Positions 9,814 through 19,505 of a DNA stretch of 61,523 nt are shown in pieces. Numbering within the stretch: position 1 is the stretch's first letter; every line of letters begins with the position of its first letter. The notes under the pieces were generated by a model. The model saw only the letters and a list, made by a program, of their open reading frames with translations. It was not told where the DNA came from and ran no database searches. A program made the position numbers and the translations under genes. The stretch spans positions 1-61,523 of the forward strand of contig NZ_MDVC01000005.1 of the NCBI RefSeq assembly GCF_002777425.1, written 5' to 3'. This DNA is from Snodgrassella alvi. GTDB taxonomy: Bacteria > Pseudomonadota > Gammaproteobacteria > Burkholderiales > Neisseriaceae.

Positions 9814-10108
9814 AAGTTCTCTATTATGTGTAAATATATTGTAAACTGAAATTCAATAATCACGCCAATATAGTTTTTTTTGTAAAATTAGAGAGCGGAT
9901 TTTATTGTTTTGGTATTTTGAAGATAGCACATCTTTTATCATAACACTAAAATTGAATTAATATTTAATTTTATTGTTTAAAATAATGTAATTTGAGTGT
10001 ATTGTATCTAATCTGGAATTAGGATTAACTTTATTGTGCACGTATCGTGGGTTTTGTTAGAATGATTTTGTGAAATTTCATTCGGAATTAAATGAAAGCG
10101 AGTACGCT

Positions 10109-11374
10109 ATGAATCATAAATCCAAGGTGTCAGTATCTCCTCCCGGTGGTGATCAAGCCAGCATGTTAAATAAAACATTTGTAATTGCTTGGCTTATCTG
10201 CGCTATTTTCTATTTTGTTCAATATGCATTGCGTTCTGCACCAAGTATTATGCAGACCGAAATGATAGCTACTTTGAGGATTTCCAAAGTTGAAATGGCC
10301 GGAATCATAGGTCTGTATTTTTATTCTTATGCTTTCTTTGCATTGGTGTCGGGCGTGCTGCTGGATCGTATCGGGCCACGTTTCACTGCATCATTAGGTA
10401 TTATTCTGGTAGCTGCTGGCTGTATTCTGTTTTGCTCCGGTACGGTTATTACCGCTCAATCTGGCCGTTTCTTACAGGGTGCCGGTTCCGGGTTGGCCTT
10501 TACCAGTGCCGTGTTTCTGGCTACACGTGGTTTCCCCAAAAAATGGCTGGCTACTGCGGTTGGCATGACACAATGTTTCGGTATGCTCGGTGGTTTCATG
10601 GGGCAGGCTGTTGTATCACCGATTATTAAAAATCAGGTGATGACCTGGCAAATGTTCTGGATGGTTGCTGCCGGTGTTCTGGGCGTGGTGTTTTTTGCTT
10701 CTGTAATCATTACCCCCCGCACGCGCGAAGGTAAAATCGACTGGACCGGTTTGAGCCATCCTTATCTTGTGGTACTGAAAAATCCGCAGTCCTATATCTG
10801 CGCTTTCATTGGTGCCATGATGTTTATGCCTACTAATGTAGGTAATATTGCCTGGGGTAATCAGTTTTTGCAGGAAGGTTTAGGTGTCACTGAGGATGCT
10901 GCTTTGCGTCTGGCCATGGTTCCACTGGGTTGGGTGATTGGCTGTCCCATTCTGGGCTATTTATCAGACGTGATTGGTCGTCGTAAACCTGTTGTTATGG
11001 GTAGTATTATTGCTATGGTTATTACCGGTGGTATTATTGTCTATCTGCCTAATACTATGCCACCTTATATAATGGGTTTGCTATTAGGTGTTGCTTCTGG
11101 CGCGGCAATGATTCCTTACACCATGATTAAAGAAGTTAATCCTGATGAGGTTAAAGGTACTGCTACAGGTGTGATTAACTTTTTCGTGTTTGTGATCAGT
11201 GCGATAATGACAAATCTGTTCAGTATGCTGATTGCTCACTTAACCAGCGCAGAAGGTGGCCAGTTAAGTCTGAAGGTTTTCCAGACTGCTGATCTTATTT
11301 TTGTTGGTGGTTTGGTTCTGGCTTTTATCATGACAATATTTGTACGCGAAACCGGTAGTAAAGCTAAAGCTTAA
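10109..11374 (+). CDS. MFS transporter, anion/sugar-acid symporter type
   Basis: An inner-membrane carrier of about 421 residues with 12 predicted helices. The loop after TM2 (GVLLDRIGPR) matches MFS motif A, and TM4-5 read GRFLQGAGSGLAFTSAVFLATRGFPKKW, as in organic-anion:cation and phthalate-type symporters. The second half repeats the pattern at YLSDVIGRRKP. The substrate cannot be told. I chose the ATG at 10109; a GTG at 10070 would add 13 polar residues but has no better ribosome binding site. A strong terminator follows 40 bases after the stop, so it is monocistronic. Confidence 0.85.
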   Translation: MNHKSKVSVSPPGGDQASMLNKTFVIAWLICAIFYFVQYALRSAPSIMQTEMIATLRISKVEMAGIIGLYFYSYAFFALVSGVLLDRIGPRFTASLGIILVAAGCILFCSGTVITAQSGRFLQGAGSGLAFTSAVFLATRGFPKKWLATAVGMTQCFGMLGGFMGQAVVSPIIKNQVMTWQMFWMVAAGVLGVVFFASVIITPRTREGKIDWTGLSHPYLVVLKNPQSYICAFIGAMMFMPTNVGNIAWGNQFLQEGLGVTEDAALRLAMVPLGWVIGCPILGYLSDVIGRRKPVVMGSIIAMVITGGIIVYLPNTMPPYIMGLLLGVASGAAMIPYTMIKEVNPDEVKGTATGVINFFVFVISAIMTNLFSMLIAHLTSAEGGQLSLKVFQTADLIFVGGLVLAFIMTIFVRETGSKAKA

Positions 11375-11414
11375 ATTGTATAAACTGGTTTTCTGGCCAG
11401 TTTGGAAATTAATT

Positions 11415-11440
11415 AAACGGCTACTTTAAGTAGCCGTTTT
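11415..11440 (+). terminator. Terminator of the MFS gene
   Basis: AAACGGCTACTT (11415-11426) pairs with AAGTAGCCGTTT (11428-11439) around a short loop and is followed by TTTTGTGTTTT. The mirrored A run also lets it act for pgm on the other strand. Confidence 0.85.
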
Positions 11441-11483
11441 GTGTTTTAGAGCAAATCAGACAGAGTATCCGATGATTATTTAT

Positions 11484-12881
11484 TTACCACGTTTCGCTCC
11501 AGCTTAAATCCGGGTTTTGGGAAATCACTGCTTTGAATTGAGCTATGATATTGTCTAAAGCCTGCTGGTTGTCTGCCTCGAAGCGCAATACCAGCACTGG
11601 CGTCGTATTGGAGGCGCGCATTAGCCCAAATCCGTCTTTAAATTCTACTCTCAGGCCATCGATGGTGATACGCTCAATTTCATTATCAAACTGTGCAGTT
11701 TGTGCCAGACTGGCGATAATTTCGTGTCCTGATTTTCCTGCTGGCACAGCGATATTGAGTTCAGGTGTGGATATACCTTCAGGCAAATCATTTAAAACCG
11801 CAGAAGGATTATCGCTGGCAGACAAAATCTCCAGTAAACGTGCGCCGGCATATAGACCATCATCAAAACCTAACCAGCGTTCTTTAAAAAATACGTGACC
11901 ACTCATTTCGCCAGCCAGTAATGCACCATGCTCCCTGATTGCGGCCTTGATAAAGCTGTGACCGGTTTTACTCATGATGGCTTCGCCGCCATGCTGTTCA
12001 ATCCAGGGTTTCAGTAATCGGGTGGATTTAACATCATAGATCACTTTTGCGTTTGGATTGCGTGCCAGTACATCGGCTGCAAACAGCATTAGCTGGCGAT
12101 CAGGGTAGATAATCTGGCCATCTTTGGTTACTACGCCCAGACGATCGCCATCGCCATCGAAAGCCATACCGATTTCTGCATCACTGTTACGCAAAGCCTG
12201 AATCAAATCCTGTAGATTGGCCGGTTTAGCCGGGTCAGGATGATGGTTGGGAAAATTGCCATCTACTTCACAAAACAATTCTGTTACTTCACAGCCCAGA
12301 GCACGATATAAATCTCCGGCGTAAGCGCCGGCTACTCCGTTTCCTGCATCTATCACAATCTTCATCGGCCGTTTGAGCTGAATGTGACTGGCTATATAGT
12401 TGATATATTCAGAGGCAATAGGTAATGGAACAATATTCCCGCTATGTTCAGCAGGGGCGGCTAGCTGGCCGGATTCAATCATTTTGCGTAATGCCTGAAT
12501 ATCGTCACCAGCCAGAGTAATGCCGGCCAGCATCATTTTAAAACCATTGTAATCGGGCGGATTATGGCTGCCGGTAATCATGATGCCGCTACCCTGACAA
12601 TGCTCGATAGCTGCAAAATATAACATTGGTGTCGCAACCATGCCTACGTCGATGACATTAATTCCGCAGGCAGTAATACCCTGCATCAGACTGGCTGCCA
12701 GTATCGGGCCAGAAAGACGGCCGTCGCGGCCAATTGCAATCTGGTTAACACCTTTACTGATGGCTACGGTAGCAATCGCACGGCCAATCAGCTCAGCTGT
12801 ATCTTTGTTTAGTGAAACATCTACAATGCCACGGATATCATATGCTTTAAATATGCTGGCATCTATCTGTTTTGAGGTCAT
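11484..12881 (-). CDS. pgm: Phosphomannomutase/phosphoglucomutase
   Basis: A 465-residue enzyme of the alpha-D-phosphohexomutase family. It interconverts hexose 6- and 1-phosphates to supply sugar nucleotides for lipooligosaccharide and exopolysaccharide. The phosphoserine loop TGSHNPPDYNG places the active serine at residue 105, the metal-binding loop is AFDGDGDRLG (about 238-247), and the sugar-binding loop GEMSGHVFF is present. Overall it resembles the AlgC/ManB and neisserial Pgm group, which use both mannose and glucose phosphates. It is last in a minus-strand run aroA-ruvB-pgm with gaps of 60-90 bases. Confidence 0.93.
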   Translation of the reverse strand: MTSKQIDASIFKAYDIRGIVDVSLNKDTAELIGRAIATVAISKGVNQIAIGRDGRLSGPILAASLMQGITACGINVIDVGMVATPMLYFAAIEHCQGSGIMITGSHNPPDYNGFKMMLAGITLAGDDIQALRKMIESGQLAAPAEHSGNIVPLPIASEYINYIASHIQLKRPMKIVIDAGNGVAGAYAGDLYRALGCEVTELFCEVDGNFPNHHPDPAKPANLQDLIQALRNSDAEIGMAFDGDGDRLGVVTKDGQIIYPDRQLMLFAADVLARNPNAKVIYDVKSTRLLKPWIEQHGGEAIMSKTGHSFIKAAIREHGALLAGEMSGHVFFKERWLGFDDGLYAGARLLEILSASDNPSAVLNDLPEGISTPELNIAVPAGKSGHEIIASLAQTAQFDNEIERITIDGLRVEFKDGFGLMRASNTTPVLVLRFEADNQQALDNIIAQFKAVISQNPDLSWSETW

Positions 12882-12972
12882 AAGTTTTTCCTTATTTATT
12901 CATTTAATCAATTAAACTGTAGAATATTTTTAATGTTGAACTAAAGATATAGCCAGTTTTTACAGATGTTAA

Positions 12973-14013
12973 TTAAATTTTATTGCTGGGAACAGGCAAG
13001 CCAAAATGGCTGTAGCTTACTTCTGTAGCCATGCGTCCTCGTGGTGTTCGCTGTAAAAAACCCTGCTGAATTAAGTAAGGTTCGATAACGTCTTCTATGG
13101 TATCGGTTGATTCGCCTATCGCTGCGGCAATGTTGTCCAGACCAACTGGTCCACCTGAAAATTTATATAGAATTGCTTCCAGATATTTGCAGTCCATGAC
13201 ATCCAGTCCGGATTGATCGATGTCTAGCATTTTTAGTGCTGCATCTGCTATTTCGGCATTTATCTGGCCCTGGTGTTTTACTTCAGCATAATCCCGTACA
13301 CGTCGTAACAGGCGATTGGCAATGCGTGGTGTACCGCGGCTGCGTCTGGCAATTTCAGCAGCACCAGTGTTGTCAATCTGTAGTTGTAGTAGCTGGGCAG
13401 AACGAGCAACGATAGTGGTTAAATCAGTGTTGTTATAGAATTCCAGACGTGAAATTATGCCGAAGCGGTCGCGTAAAGGGTTGGTGAGCATGCCTGCGCG
13501 TGTGGTAGCGCCAACCAGAGTAAAGGGCGGCAGGTCAATTTTAACTGAGCGTGCAGCGGGGCCTTCGCCAATCATAATGTCTAGCTGGTAATCTTCCAGT
13601 GCCGGGTACAGTATTTCTTCTACCACTGGGTTAAGGCGGTGAATTTCGTCTATGAAGAGTACGTCATGTGGCTCAAGATTGGTAAGTAGTGCCGCCAGAT
13701 CACCAGCCCGTTCCAGTACCGGCCCAGATGTCTGGCGCAAATTGACGCCAAGTTCATGAGCAATGATATGAGCCAGAGTGGTCTTGCCCAGACCGGGCGG
13801 GCCAAATAATAATGTATGATCCAAAGCTTCATGCCGTATTTTTGCGGCTTGAATGAAGATGGAAAGTTGTTCCTTGGCTTTGTGCTGGCCAATATAGTCT
13901 GTCAGCGCCCGGGGGCGCAAAGCACGCTCCAGCTGTTCTTCCTGTGCTGAAGCGGTTTGTGGGCTGATGACACGCTGTGGCTGTGCACCAGAAAGTTGGT
14001 CTGTTTGTAGCAT
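12973..14013 (-). CDS. ruvB: Holliday junction helicase RuvB
   Basis: RuvB is the AAA+ motor that drives branch migration of Holliday junctions with RuvA. The protein has Walker A GPPGLGKT, Walker [10 protein letters not shown], sensor 1 GATTRAGML and the C-terminal winged-helix block [16 protein letters not shown] start at the ATG giving MLQTDQLSG, which matches the neisserial start and yields 346 residues. An in-frame TTG at 14031 would add six residues. Neither has a clear ribosome binding site. It lies between aroA and pgm on the same strand; ruvA and ruvC are not here. Confidence 0.97.
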   Translation of the reverse strand: MLQTDQLSGAQPQRVISPQTASAQEEQLERALRPRALTDYIGQHKAKEQLSIFIQAAKIRHEALDHTLLFGPPGLGKTTLAHIIAHELGVNLRQTSGPVLERAGDLAALLTNLEPHDVLFIDEIHRLNPVVEEILYPALEDYQLDIMIGEGPAARSVKIDLPPFTLVGATTRAGMLTNPLRDRFGIISRLEFYNNTDLTTIVARSAQLLQLQIDNTGAAEIARRSRGTPRIANRLLRRVRDYAEVKHQGQINAEIADAALKMLDIDQSGLDVMDCKYLEAILYKFSGGPVGLDNIAAAIGESTDTIEDVIEPYLIQQGFLQRTPRGRMATEVSYSHFGLPVPSNKI

Positions 14014-14094
14014 GGCTAAATAAAAAAACAAATTATATCAATAATGGCTTTAGGCCAGAGTAAATAGAAAACAGACTGGGTAAAATTCTGAATT

Positions 14095-15408
14095 TTAAAC
14101 AGGTGTGCACATGCTGGCAAAAACCTTGAAGTATTCGGGAAAGGTTTTATTGACACATTGTGGATCATCTATATAGATAGAGGTGCCAAGCAGGCTGACA
14201 AGCGAAAAACACATGGCCATTCTGTGATCGTCATAAGTACTGATGTGAACGTCGGCCTGCAATTTTGCTGGAGGGGTAATGCTGATACTGTCCTCTGTGG
14301 CCATCACATGAGCACCAAGTTTGCGTAATTCGGCAGTCATGGCGCTGATGCGATCAGTTTCTTTAACGCGCCAGCTGGCAATATTACGAATATGACAAGT
14401 GCCTTTGCTGGCCAGAGCCACGATAGCCAGAGTCATGGCGGCATCTGGAATATGATTGGCATCAATATCAAAGGGCAGTATATTCTGATTTGAGGAACGT
14501 GATATTTCAATAAACTGTTCACCCCAGAATATTTGTGCACCAATTTTTTCCAGCTCGTGTGCAAAGGCAATATCCCCCTGAATGCTGTTTGCGTCAATGC
14601 CATTAATACGGACAGGTTTACCTGATATCAGCCCCGCAGCAAGGAAGTATGAAGCACTGGAGGCATCACCTTCAACATAAATTTGTGCTGGTGCATGATA
14701 GTGCTGCCCGGCAGGGAGTTGGAATGTCTGAAAATCTTTGTGACTAATCTGAATGCCGAATTGCTCAAGCAGCTTTAGGGTAATGGCAATGTAAGGTTTG
14801 GATATTAATTCACCACAGACATCAATAGTGTAGGCTTTTCCGGTTAGCGGTAGAGCCATCAGTAAGGCGGTTAAAAATTGGCTGGATACATTACCTTTAA
14901 CGCTAATATGATAATTTGTGTTCTGGCGGGCATGATGGATTTGTAAAGGTGGGAAACCGATCTGTTCCTTATATTCGATTGTTGCACCTACTGTTTGCAG
15001 TGCATCAACGAGATCACCAATGGGGCGCTCATGCATACGCGCCACGCCGTGTAAATAATATTCACCCCCTAATATTGCCAGCACTGCTGTTAAAGGTCTG
15101 AATGCAGTCCCTGCATTACCAAGAAACAAATCTGCCTGCTGTTGTGGAAATTTACCTTTACACCCGTATACTCTGAGATGTAAGCCTGAGTTTTCACTAT
15201 CAGCAGGCAACTGTTCAATTTTTATGCCCAGGGTTTTTAACGCTTTCAGCATGTATTGGGTATCATCTGAATCAAGTAAATTATGAATTTCACAGATATT
15301 CTCTGCCAGAGCGGCCAGAAGCAGGATACGATTGCTAATGCTTTTGGAACCAGGCAGATTGATGCTGGCAGAATGACAGGTACTGGCTTTTAAATGCAAG
15401 GTATTCAT
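14095..15408 (-). CDS. aroA: EPSP synthase (3-phosphoshikimate 1-carboxyvinyltransferase)
   Basis: AroA joins shikimate-3-phosphate with phosphoenolpyruvate in the sixth step of the shikimate pathway. The 437-residue length is typical. Signatures are [17 protein letters not shown] (about 19-35), the PEP-binding [15 protein letters not shown] and the C-terminal [17 protein letters not shown] is the sensitive class I type. It begins the minus-strand run aroA-ruvB-pgm and diverges from the membrane-protein gene at 15601. Confidence 0.97.
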   Translation of the reverse strand: MNTLHLKASTCHSASINLPGSKSISNRILLLAALAENICEIHNLLDSDDTQYMLKALKTLGIKIEQLPADSENSGLHLRVYGCKGKFPQQQADLFLGNAGTAFRPLTAVLAILGGEYYLHGVARMHERPIGDLVDALQTVGATIEYKEQIGFPPLQIHHARQNTNYHISVKGNVSSQFLTALLMALPLTGKAYTIDVCGELISKPYIAITLKLLEQFGIQISHKDFQTFQLPAGQHYHAPAQIYVEGDASSASYFLAAGLISGKPVRINGIDANSIQGDIAFAHELEKIGAQIFWGEQFIEISRSSNQNILPFDIDANHIPDAAMTLAIVALASKGTCHIRNIASWRVKETDRISAMTAELRKLGAHVMATEDSISITPPAKLQADVHISTYDDHRMAMCFSLVSLLGTSIYIDDPQCVNKTFPEYFKVFASMCTPV

Positions 15409-15600
15409 GCTGGTATTGGGTAATTTTGGAAGATTTGGCTGGAAGTTTATCAGTTAATTGTGTTACAGGATATGTATATATATCTGCATTTGGGCAAGTA
15501 TTAACAGGAAAATGTACAAGTGAAGCTTATATATAAATCAGGTAATCACTGGTTATATTAAGTATAATAGTAAATATATTAATATCTTAATGTAATAACT

Positions 15601-16227
15601 ATGAAAATAAACCTAGACTGGCACTGGTCTAAATTTAGTACGGTATGGTTATTAATGCTACTGTGTGTGCCTTTGGTGCAAAAATTGCATATTAATCCCG
15701 ATTTGGTGTCATTTGTGGAACAGGGGCAAACCTTTTTTTTGTTATTTTGCTTTTTGTTTACTCTGTTATCAACTTTATGCAGTGGATTAACTGGTAAAGA
15801 AAGAGCGTTCTGGCTATGGGCATCATTGTGGTGGCTGGTATTGCTGGGGCGTGATCAAAACTGGGGCAGGCAAATTTTTTCTGGTTATCCGCATGCGGTG
15901 TATCATGGTATCGCGGCAGTGCTTATTCTTGGGCTAATATTAATGTTGCTATGGCCGCGCTTGCGTGCTGGCATCGAATATTACTATCATCAACCTTTTC
16001 CTGCATGGAATTTCCTGCTCGCCGCTGCTGGCTTTTTGTTGGCCGATGCGGTAGAGCGCGGTCGCTGGATTTCACATTTTATTCTGTACAATCCTGTTTA
16101 TGATGATATGCTGGAAGAATTATATGAGTGTCCCTTTATGTTGGCTTTATTTACTGTATCAGTAGTGTTGCAATGGCGGACAATTGTTCAGATGAAAAGA
16201 TCATTAAAGCAGGTTGAGGTACAATAA
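15601..16227 (+). CDS. Hypothetical integral membrane protein
   Basis: A 208-residue protein with about five predicted membrane helices (roughly 15-32, 45-62, 71-85, 100-120, 132-150) and a possible sixth near 178-190. A conserved-looking acidic segment, ADAVERGR followed by YDDMLEELYE, lies in or near the membrane between the last helices. I do not recognise the family and assign no function. It is a single gene between aroA (divergent) and cmk. Confidence 0.75.
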   Translation: MKINLDWHWSKFSTVWLLMLLCVPLVQKLHINPDLVSFVEQGQTFFLLFCFLFTLLSTLCSGLTGKERAFWLWASLWWLVLLGRDQNWGRQIFSGYPHAVYHGIAAVLILGLILMLLWPRLRAGIEYYYHQPFPAWNFLLAAAGFLLADAVERGRWISHFILYNPVYDDMLEELYECPFMLALFTVSVVLQWRTIVQMKRSLKQVEVQ

Positions 16228-16448
16228 TTTATTGTATTTGATAAAAAAAGGAAATTCAGCCATCAGGTATTGAAAGTAAGCCTGATGGCTTGTTAATTTT
16301 TTACTGAAACAAATAATAGCAAACAGTGCGGTTGCTTATGGTTAGATTAGATTGTTCGGTATAGAAATTTAATGGTGTCAGACAGTTATCAGTGCTGATT
16401 CAAATTCAGTACGATGCGTAAAAAACTTTTGTGAAAAAAGGTAAGGAT

Positions 16449-17123
16449 ATGGTTGCGACGCAATTTAAGCCGCGATTGAAAGTAATTGCTATTGATGGCC
16501 CCAGTGCATCCGGGAAGGGGACTGTGGCCGCGCAGGTAGCAGCTATTCTGGACAGAGATTATCTGGATTCCGGTGCACTTTATCGATTAACAGCACTGTA
16601 TGCCTATCAGCAGAATATTGGCTGGCAAAATGAGCATGAAATTGCTGCACTTGCGTACAAATTGCCTGTGGTTTTCAGGACAGATTCCATTTTACTGGAT
16701 AGCGAGGATGTAACGGCAGCAATTCGCACTGAAAAAATTGGTATGGGTGCATCGGCTATTGCTGCTTTGCCGGCGGTGCGCACTGCGCTACTACAACGCC
16801 AGCGGGATTTTTTAACGCCCCGAGGACTGGTGGCTGACGGGCGGGATATGGCTTCAGTAGTGTTTCCGCAGGCCGAACTCAAGATATTTCTTACTGCCAG
16901 TGCACAGATACGGGCACAACGGCGTGCCTTACAATTGGGAATAGCTACTGATGGACCAGACTATCAGCAGATACTTGCTGATATTGAAAAACGGGATCAG
17001 GCCGACCGCTCCCGTGCTGTTGCCCCCCTCAAACCGGCCAGTGATGCCAGGATTCTCGATACTTCTTCGCTTAGTATTAAAGAAAGTGTAGAAAAAGTAC
17101 TTGATTGGTATCGAAAAATCTAA
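16449..17123 (+). CDS. cmk: Cytidylate kinase
   Basis: Cmk phosphorylates CMP and dCMP for nucleotide salvage. The P-loop is GPSASGKGT near the N-terminus; LDSGALYR and ADGRDMASVVFP bind the CMP; EKRDQADRSRAVAPLKPA is the lid region. Starting at the ATG at 16449 gives 224 residues, the usual size, with AAAAGG seven bases upstream; a GTG at 16431 is a poorer choice. cmk followed by rpsA and ihfB is the classic proteobacterial order. Confidence 0.96.
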   Translation: MVATQFKPRLKVIAIDGPSASGKGTVAAQVAAILDRDYLDSGALYRLTALYAYQQNIGWQNEHEIAALAYKLPVVFRTDSILLDSEDVTAAIRTEKIGMGASAIAALPAVRTALLQRQRDFLTPRGLVADGRDMASVVFPQAELKIFLTASAQIRAQRRALQLGIATDGPDYQQILADIEKRDQADRSRAVAPLKPASDARILDTSSLSIKESVEKVLDWYRKI

Positions 17124-17255
17124 AAATAAGTTATAATTCTGGTCTTTTGTACAGGCGTTCAGTGTGTTTGCACATTTGGTAGTATACGAACCTTGTCATA
17201 AGTAATTGTTTTACATGATTTTTGTTGCTGGTGTGGTTGTAGCCTGCATCAGCCG

Positions 17256-17329
17256 CAGTCAGGAGTATTGCTGGCACAGTCAGGGTGTGCCGGCTTTGAT
17301 TAACTAACTTTCGTATCCCCTGACGATAC
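17256..17329 (+). promoter_or_regulatory. Structured rpsA leader with complementary hairpin loops
   Basis: Hairpin A has a 9-bp stem (17270-17278 with 17286-17294, one G-U) and loop GTCAGGG. Hairpin B has a 5-bp stem (17313-17317 with 17325-17329) and loop CCCTGAC. The two 7-nt loops are exact reverse complements and could kiss. A further CAGTCAGG copy at 17256-17263 precedes hairpin A and could compete for loop B. Hairpin B ends 20 bases before the rpsA ATG. S1 is known to repress its own translation in enterobacteria; involvement of this structure is inference. Confidence 0.6.
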
Positions 17330-17349
17330 TTGTTTGAGAACATAAATAT

Positions 17350-19032
17350 ATGACTATGGAAAATTTTGCCCAGTTGCTGGAAGAAAGTTTCACCTTGCAA
17401 GAGATGAATCCCGGCGAAGTCATCACCGCAGAAGTTGTTGCCATAGACAATAATTTCGTCACTGTGAATGCCGGTCTGAAATCAGAATCTCTGATTGAGG
17501 TGAGCGAATTCAAAAATGCAGCGGGCGAGATTGAAGTTAAAGTTGGCGATTTTGTCACTGTAACTATTGAATCTGTGGAAAATGGTTTTGGTGAAACCAA
17601 ACTGTCACGTGAAAAAGCCAAACGTGCGGCTGACTGGATCAAGCTGGAAGAAGCCATGGAAAATGGTGAAATTCTGTCTGGCGTGATCAATGGTAAAGTC
17701 AAAGGCGGCCTGACCGTCATGATTAACAGCATCCGCGCATTCCTGCCGGGTTCGCTGGTAGATGTACGTCCGGTTAAAGACACCTCTCACTTTGAAGGCA
17801 AGGAAATTGAATTCAAAGTAATCAAGCTGGACAAACGTCGTAACAACGTTGTGGTTTCTCGCCGTGCAGTACTGGAAGAAACTTTGGGCGAAGAACGTAA
17901 AGCATTGCTGGAAAACCTGAAAGAAGGTTCAGTGGTGAAAGGTATTGTGAAAAACATTACCGATTACGGTGCATTCGTTGATCTGGGCGGTATTGATGGC
18001 TTGCTGCACATTACCGATCTGGCTTGGCGTCGTGTTAAACATCCAAGTGAAGTACTGGAAGTTGGCCAGGAAGTAGAAGCCAAAGTATTGAAATTCGATC
18101 AGGAACGCAGCCGTGTTTCTCTGGGTCTGAAACAATTGGGTGAAGATCCATGGAATGGTCTGGCTCGTCGTTATCCGCAAGGTACCCGTCTGTTTGGTAA
18201 AGTAACCAATCTGACTGACTACGGTGCGTTTGTGGAAATCGAACAGGGCATCGAAGGTCTGGTACACGTTTCTGAAATGGACTGGACTAACAAGAATGTT
18301 CACCCAAGCAAAGTAGTGCAGATGGGTGATGAAGTAGAAGTGATGATTCTGGAAATTGATGAAGATCGTCGTCGCATCTCTCTGGGCATGAAACAGTGTC
18401 AGGCTAATCCATGGCAGGAATTCGAATCCAACCATGAAAAAGGCGACAAAATCAAAGGTGTGGTGAAATCCATTACTGATTTTGGTGTGTTTGTAGGCTT
18501 GCCTGGCGGTATTGATGGTCTGGTTCATCTGTCTGACCTGTCATGGACTGATGGTGGCGAAGAAGCTGTACGTCAGTTCAAGAAAGGTGAAGAAGTTGAA
18601 GCCGTAGTTCTGGCCATTGATGTTGACAAGGAACGTATTTCTCTTGGCGTGAAACAGTTGGCCGGTGATCCGTTCAGCAATTATGTTAGCGTAAATGACA
18701 AGGGCAGCATCGTAACCGGTAAAGTAAAATCACTGGATGCTAAAGGTGCTGTTATTGCATTGGCTGATGATGTTGAAGGCTATCTGCGTGCATCTGAAGT
18801 TTCAAATGATCGTGTTGAAGACATTCGCAATGCCTTGAAAGAAGGCGATGATGTTGAAGCAGTGATTACTACCGTAGATCGCAAAAATCGCAGTATCAAC
18901 CTGTCTATCAAAGCTAAAGATGCACAGGAAAACAGTGCTGCCTTGCGTACATTATCTGCTAATAATGCCTCTGCTGGTACTACCAGCTTGGGTGACTTGT
19001 TAAAAGCAAAATTATCTGGTGAAAGCGAATAA
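17350..19032 (+). CDS. rpsA: 30S ribosomal protein S1
   Basis: S1 is the large RNA-binding protein that brings mRNA to the 30S subunit. The 560-residue sequence holds six S1 OB-fold repeats, four of them with the clear [15 protein letters not shown]...DGLLHIxDLxW pattern (from about residue 190 to 455). A second in-frame ATG occurs two codons in. There is no strong ribosome binding site; an AU-rich stretch and the paired-hairpin leader (17256-17329) precede it, consistent with the special initiation known for rpsA mRNAs. The ihfB gene starts six bases after the stop and is surely co-transcribed. Confidence 0.98.
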   Translation: MTMENFAQLLEESFTLQEMNPGEVITAEVVAIDNNFVTVNAGLKSESLIEVSEFKNAAGEIEVKVGDFVTVTIESVENGFGETKLSREKAKRAADWIKLEEAMENGEILSGVINGKVKGGLTVMINSIRAFLPGSLVDVRPVKDTSHFEGKEIEFKVIKLDKRRNNVVVSRRAVLEETLGEERKALLENLKEGSVVKGIVKNITDYGAFVDLGGIDGLLHITDLAWRRVKHPSEVLEVGQEVEAKVLKFDQERSRVSLGLKQLGEDPWNGLARRYPQGTRLFGKVTNLTDYGAFVEIEQGIEGLVHVSEMDWTNKNVHPSKVVQMGDEVEVMILEIDEDRRRISLGMKQCQANPWQEFESNHEKGDKIKGVVKSITDFGVFVGLPGGIDGLVHLSDLSWTDGGEEAVRQFKKGEEVEAVVLAIDVDKERISLGVKQLAGDPFSNYVSVNDKGSIVTGKVKSLDAKGAVIALADDVEGYLRASEVSNDRVEDIRNALKEGDDVEAVITTVDRKNRSINLSIKAKDAQENSAALRTLSANNASAGTTSLGDLLKAKLSGESE

Positions 19033-19038
19033 GGGGTT

Positions 19039-19356
19039 ATGACGAAGTCGGAGTTAATGATTCGCTTGGCGGAGTTATATACTGCTAATAATAGTAGTAC
19101 TGTATTAAATGCCAAGGATGTTGAGCAAAGTATCAAGATTCTCGTTGATACCATGACTCGTGCTTTAGCTAGAGGCCAGCGAATCGAAATTCGCGGATTT
19201 GGTAGCTTTGATCTGAATCATCGCCCAGCCCGTATTGGCCGTAACCCTAAAACAGGTGAAAAAGTATCGGTACCAGAAAAATATGTGCCGCACTTCAAGC
19301 CTGGCAAGGAGTTACGCGAACGCGTTGACAATGCGCTACAGTCTGCGAATAAATAA
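19039..19356 (+). CDS. ihfB: Integration host factor beta subunit
   Basis: A 105-residue HU/IHF-family DNA-bending protein; with IhfA it forms IHF, which shapes promoters, replication origins and recombination sites. [12 protein letters not shown] at the start and the DNA-binding arm [28 protein letters not shown] are diagnostic of the beta subunit. It starts six bases after rpsA, with GGGG just ahead, implying translational coupling, and ends at a strong terminator. Confidence 0.97.
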   Translation: MTKSELMIRLAELYTANNSSTVLNAKDVEQSIKILVDTMTRALARGQRIEIRGFGSFDLNHRPARIGRNPKTGEKVSVPEKYVPHFKPGKELRERVDNALQSANK

Positions 19357-19384
19357 TACTGTTTTTATTTGAGATAGACGTTAA

Positions 19385-19410
19385 CGCCGCAGTTTCTGCG
19401 GCGTATTTTT
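19385..19410 (+). terminator. Terminator of rpsA-ihfB
   Basis: CGCCGCAG (19385-19392), loop TTT, CTGCGGCG (19396-19403), then TATTTTTATTTT. A GC-rich stem with a T tract, 29 bases after the ihfB stop. Confidence 0.92.
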
Positions 19411-19505
19411 ATTTTAGGGTGGTCGAATGTTTAGTGGGTGTGCTAAGGTTACGTCTTTTAACTTTTGCCATATACAATTTTAATTTCCAGTAGAAATTCT
19501 ATAAT

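Larger units (their letters stand above)
9347..10108. other. Long AT-rich intergenic region
   Basis: About 760 bases without a convincing gene. It contains two copies of a 16-mer (9483-9498 and 9798-9813). A 34-codon frame at 9474-9578 could encode a single hydrophobic helix, but no ribosome binding site supports it. The 3' half is over 70 percent A+T by eye and presumably contains the promoter of the MFS gene. Confidence 0.4.

Noticed and set aside
17270-17294. Terminator of cmk
   Set aside because: The hairpin is stable but has no T tract, and its loop matches the next hairpin; a leader structure explains it better.
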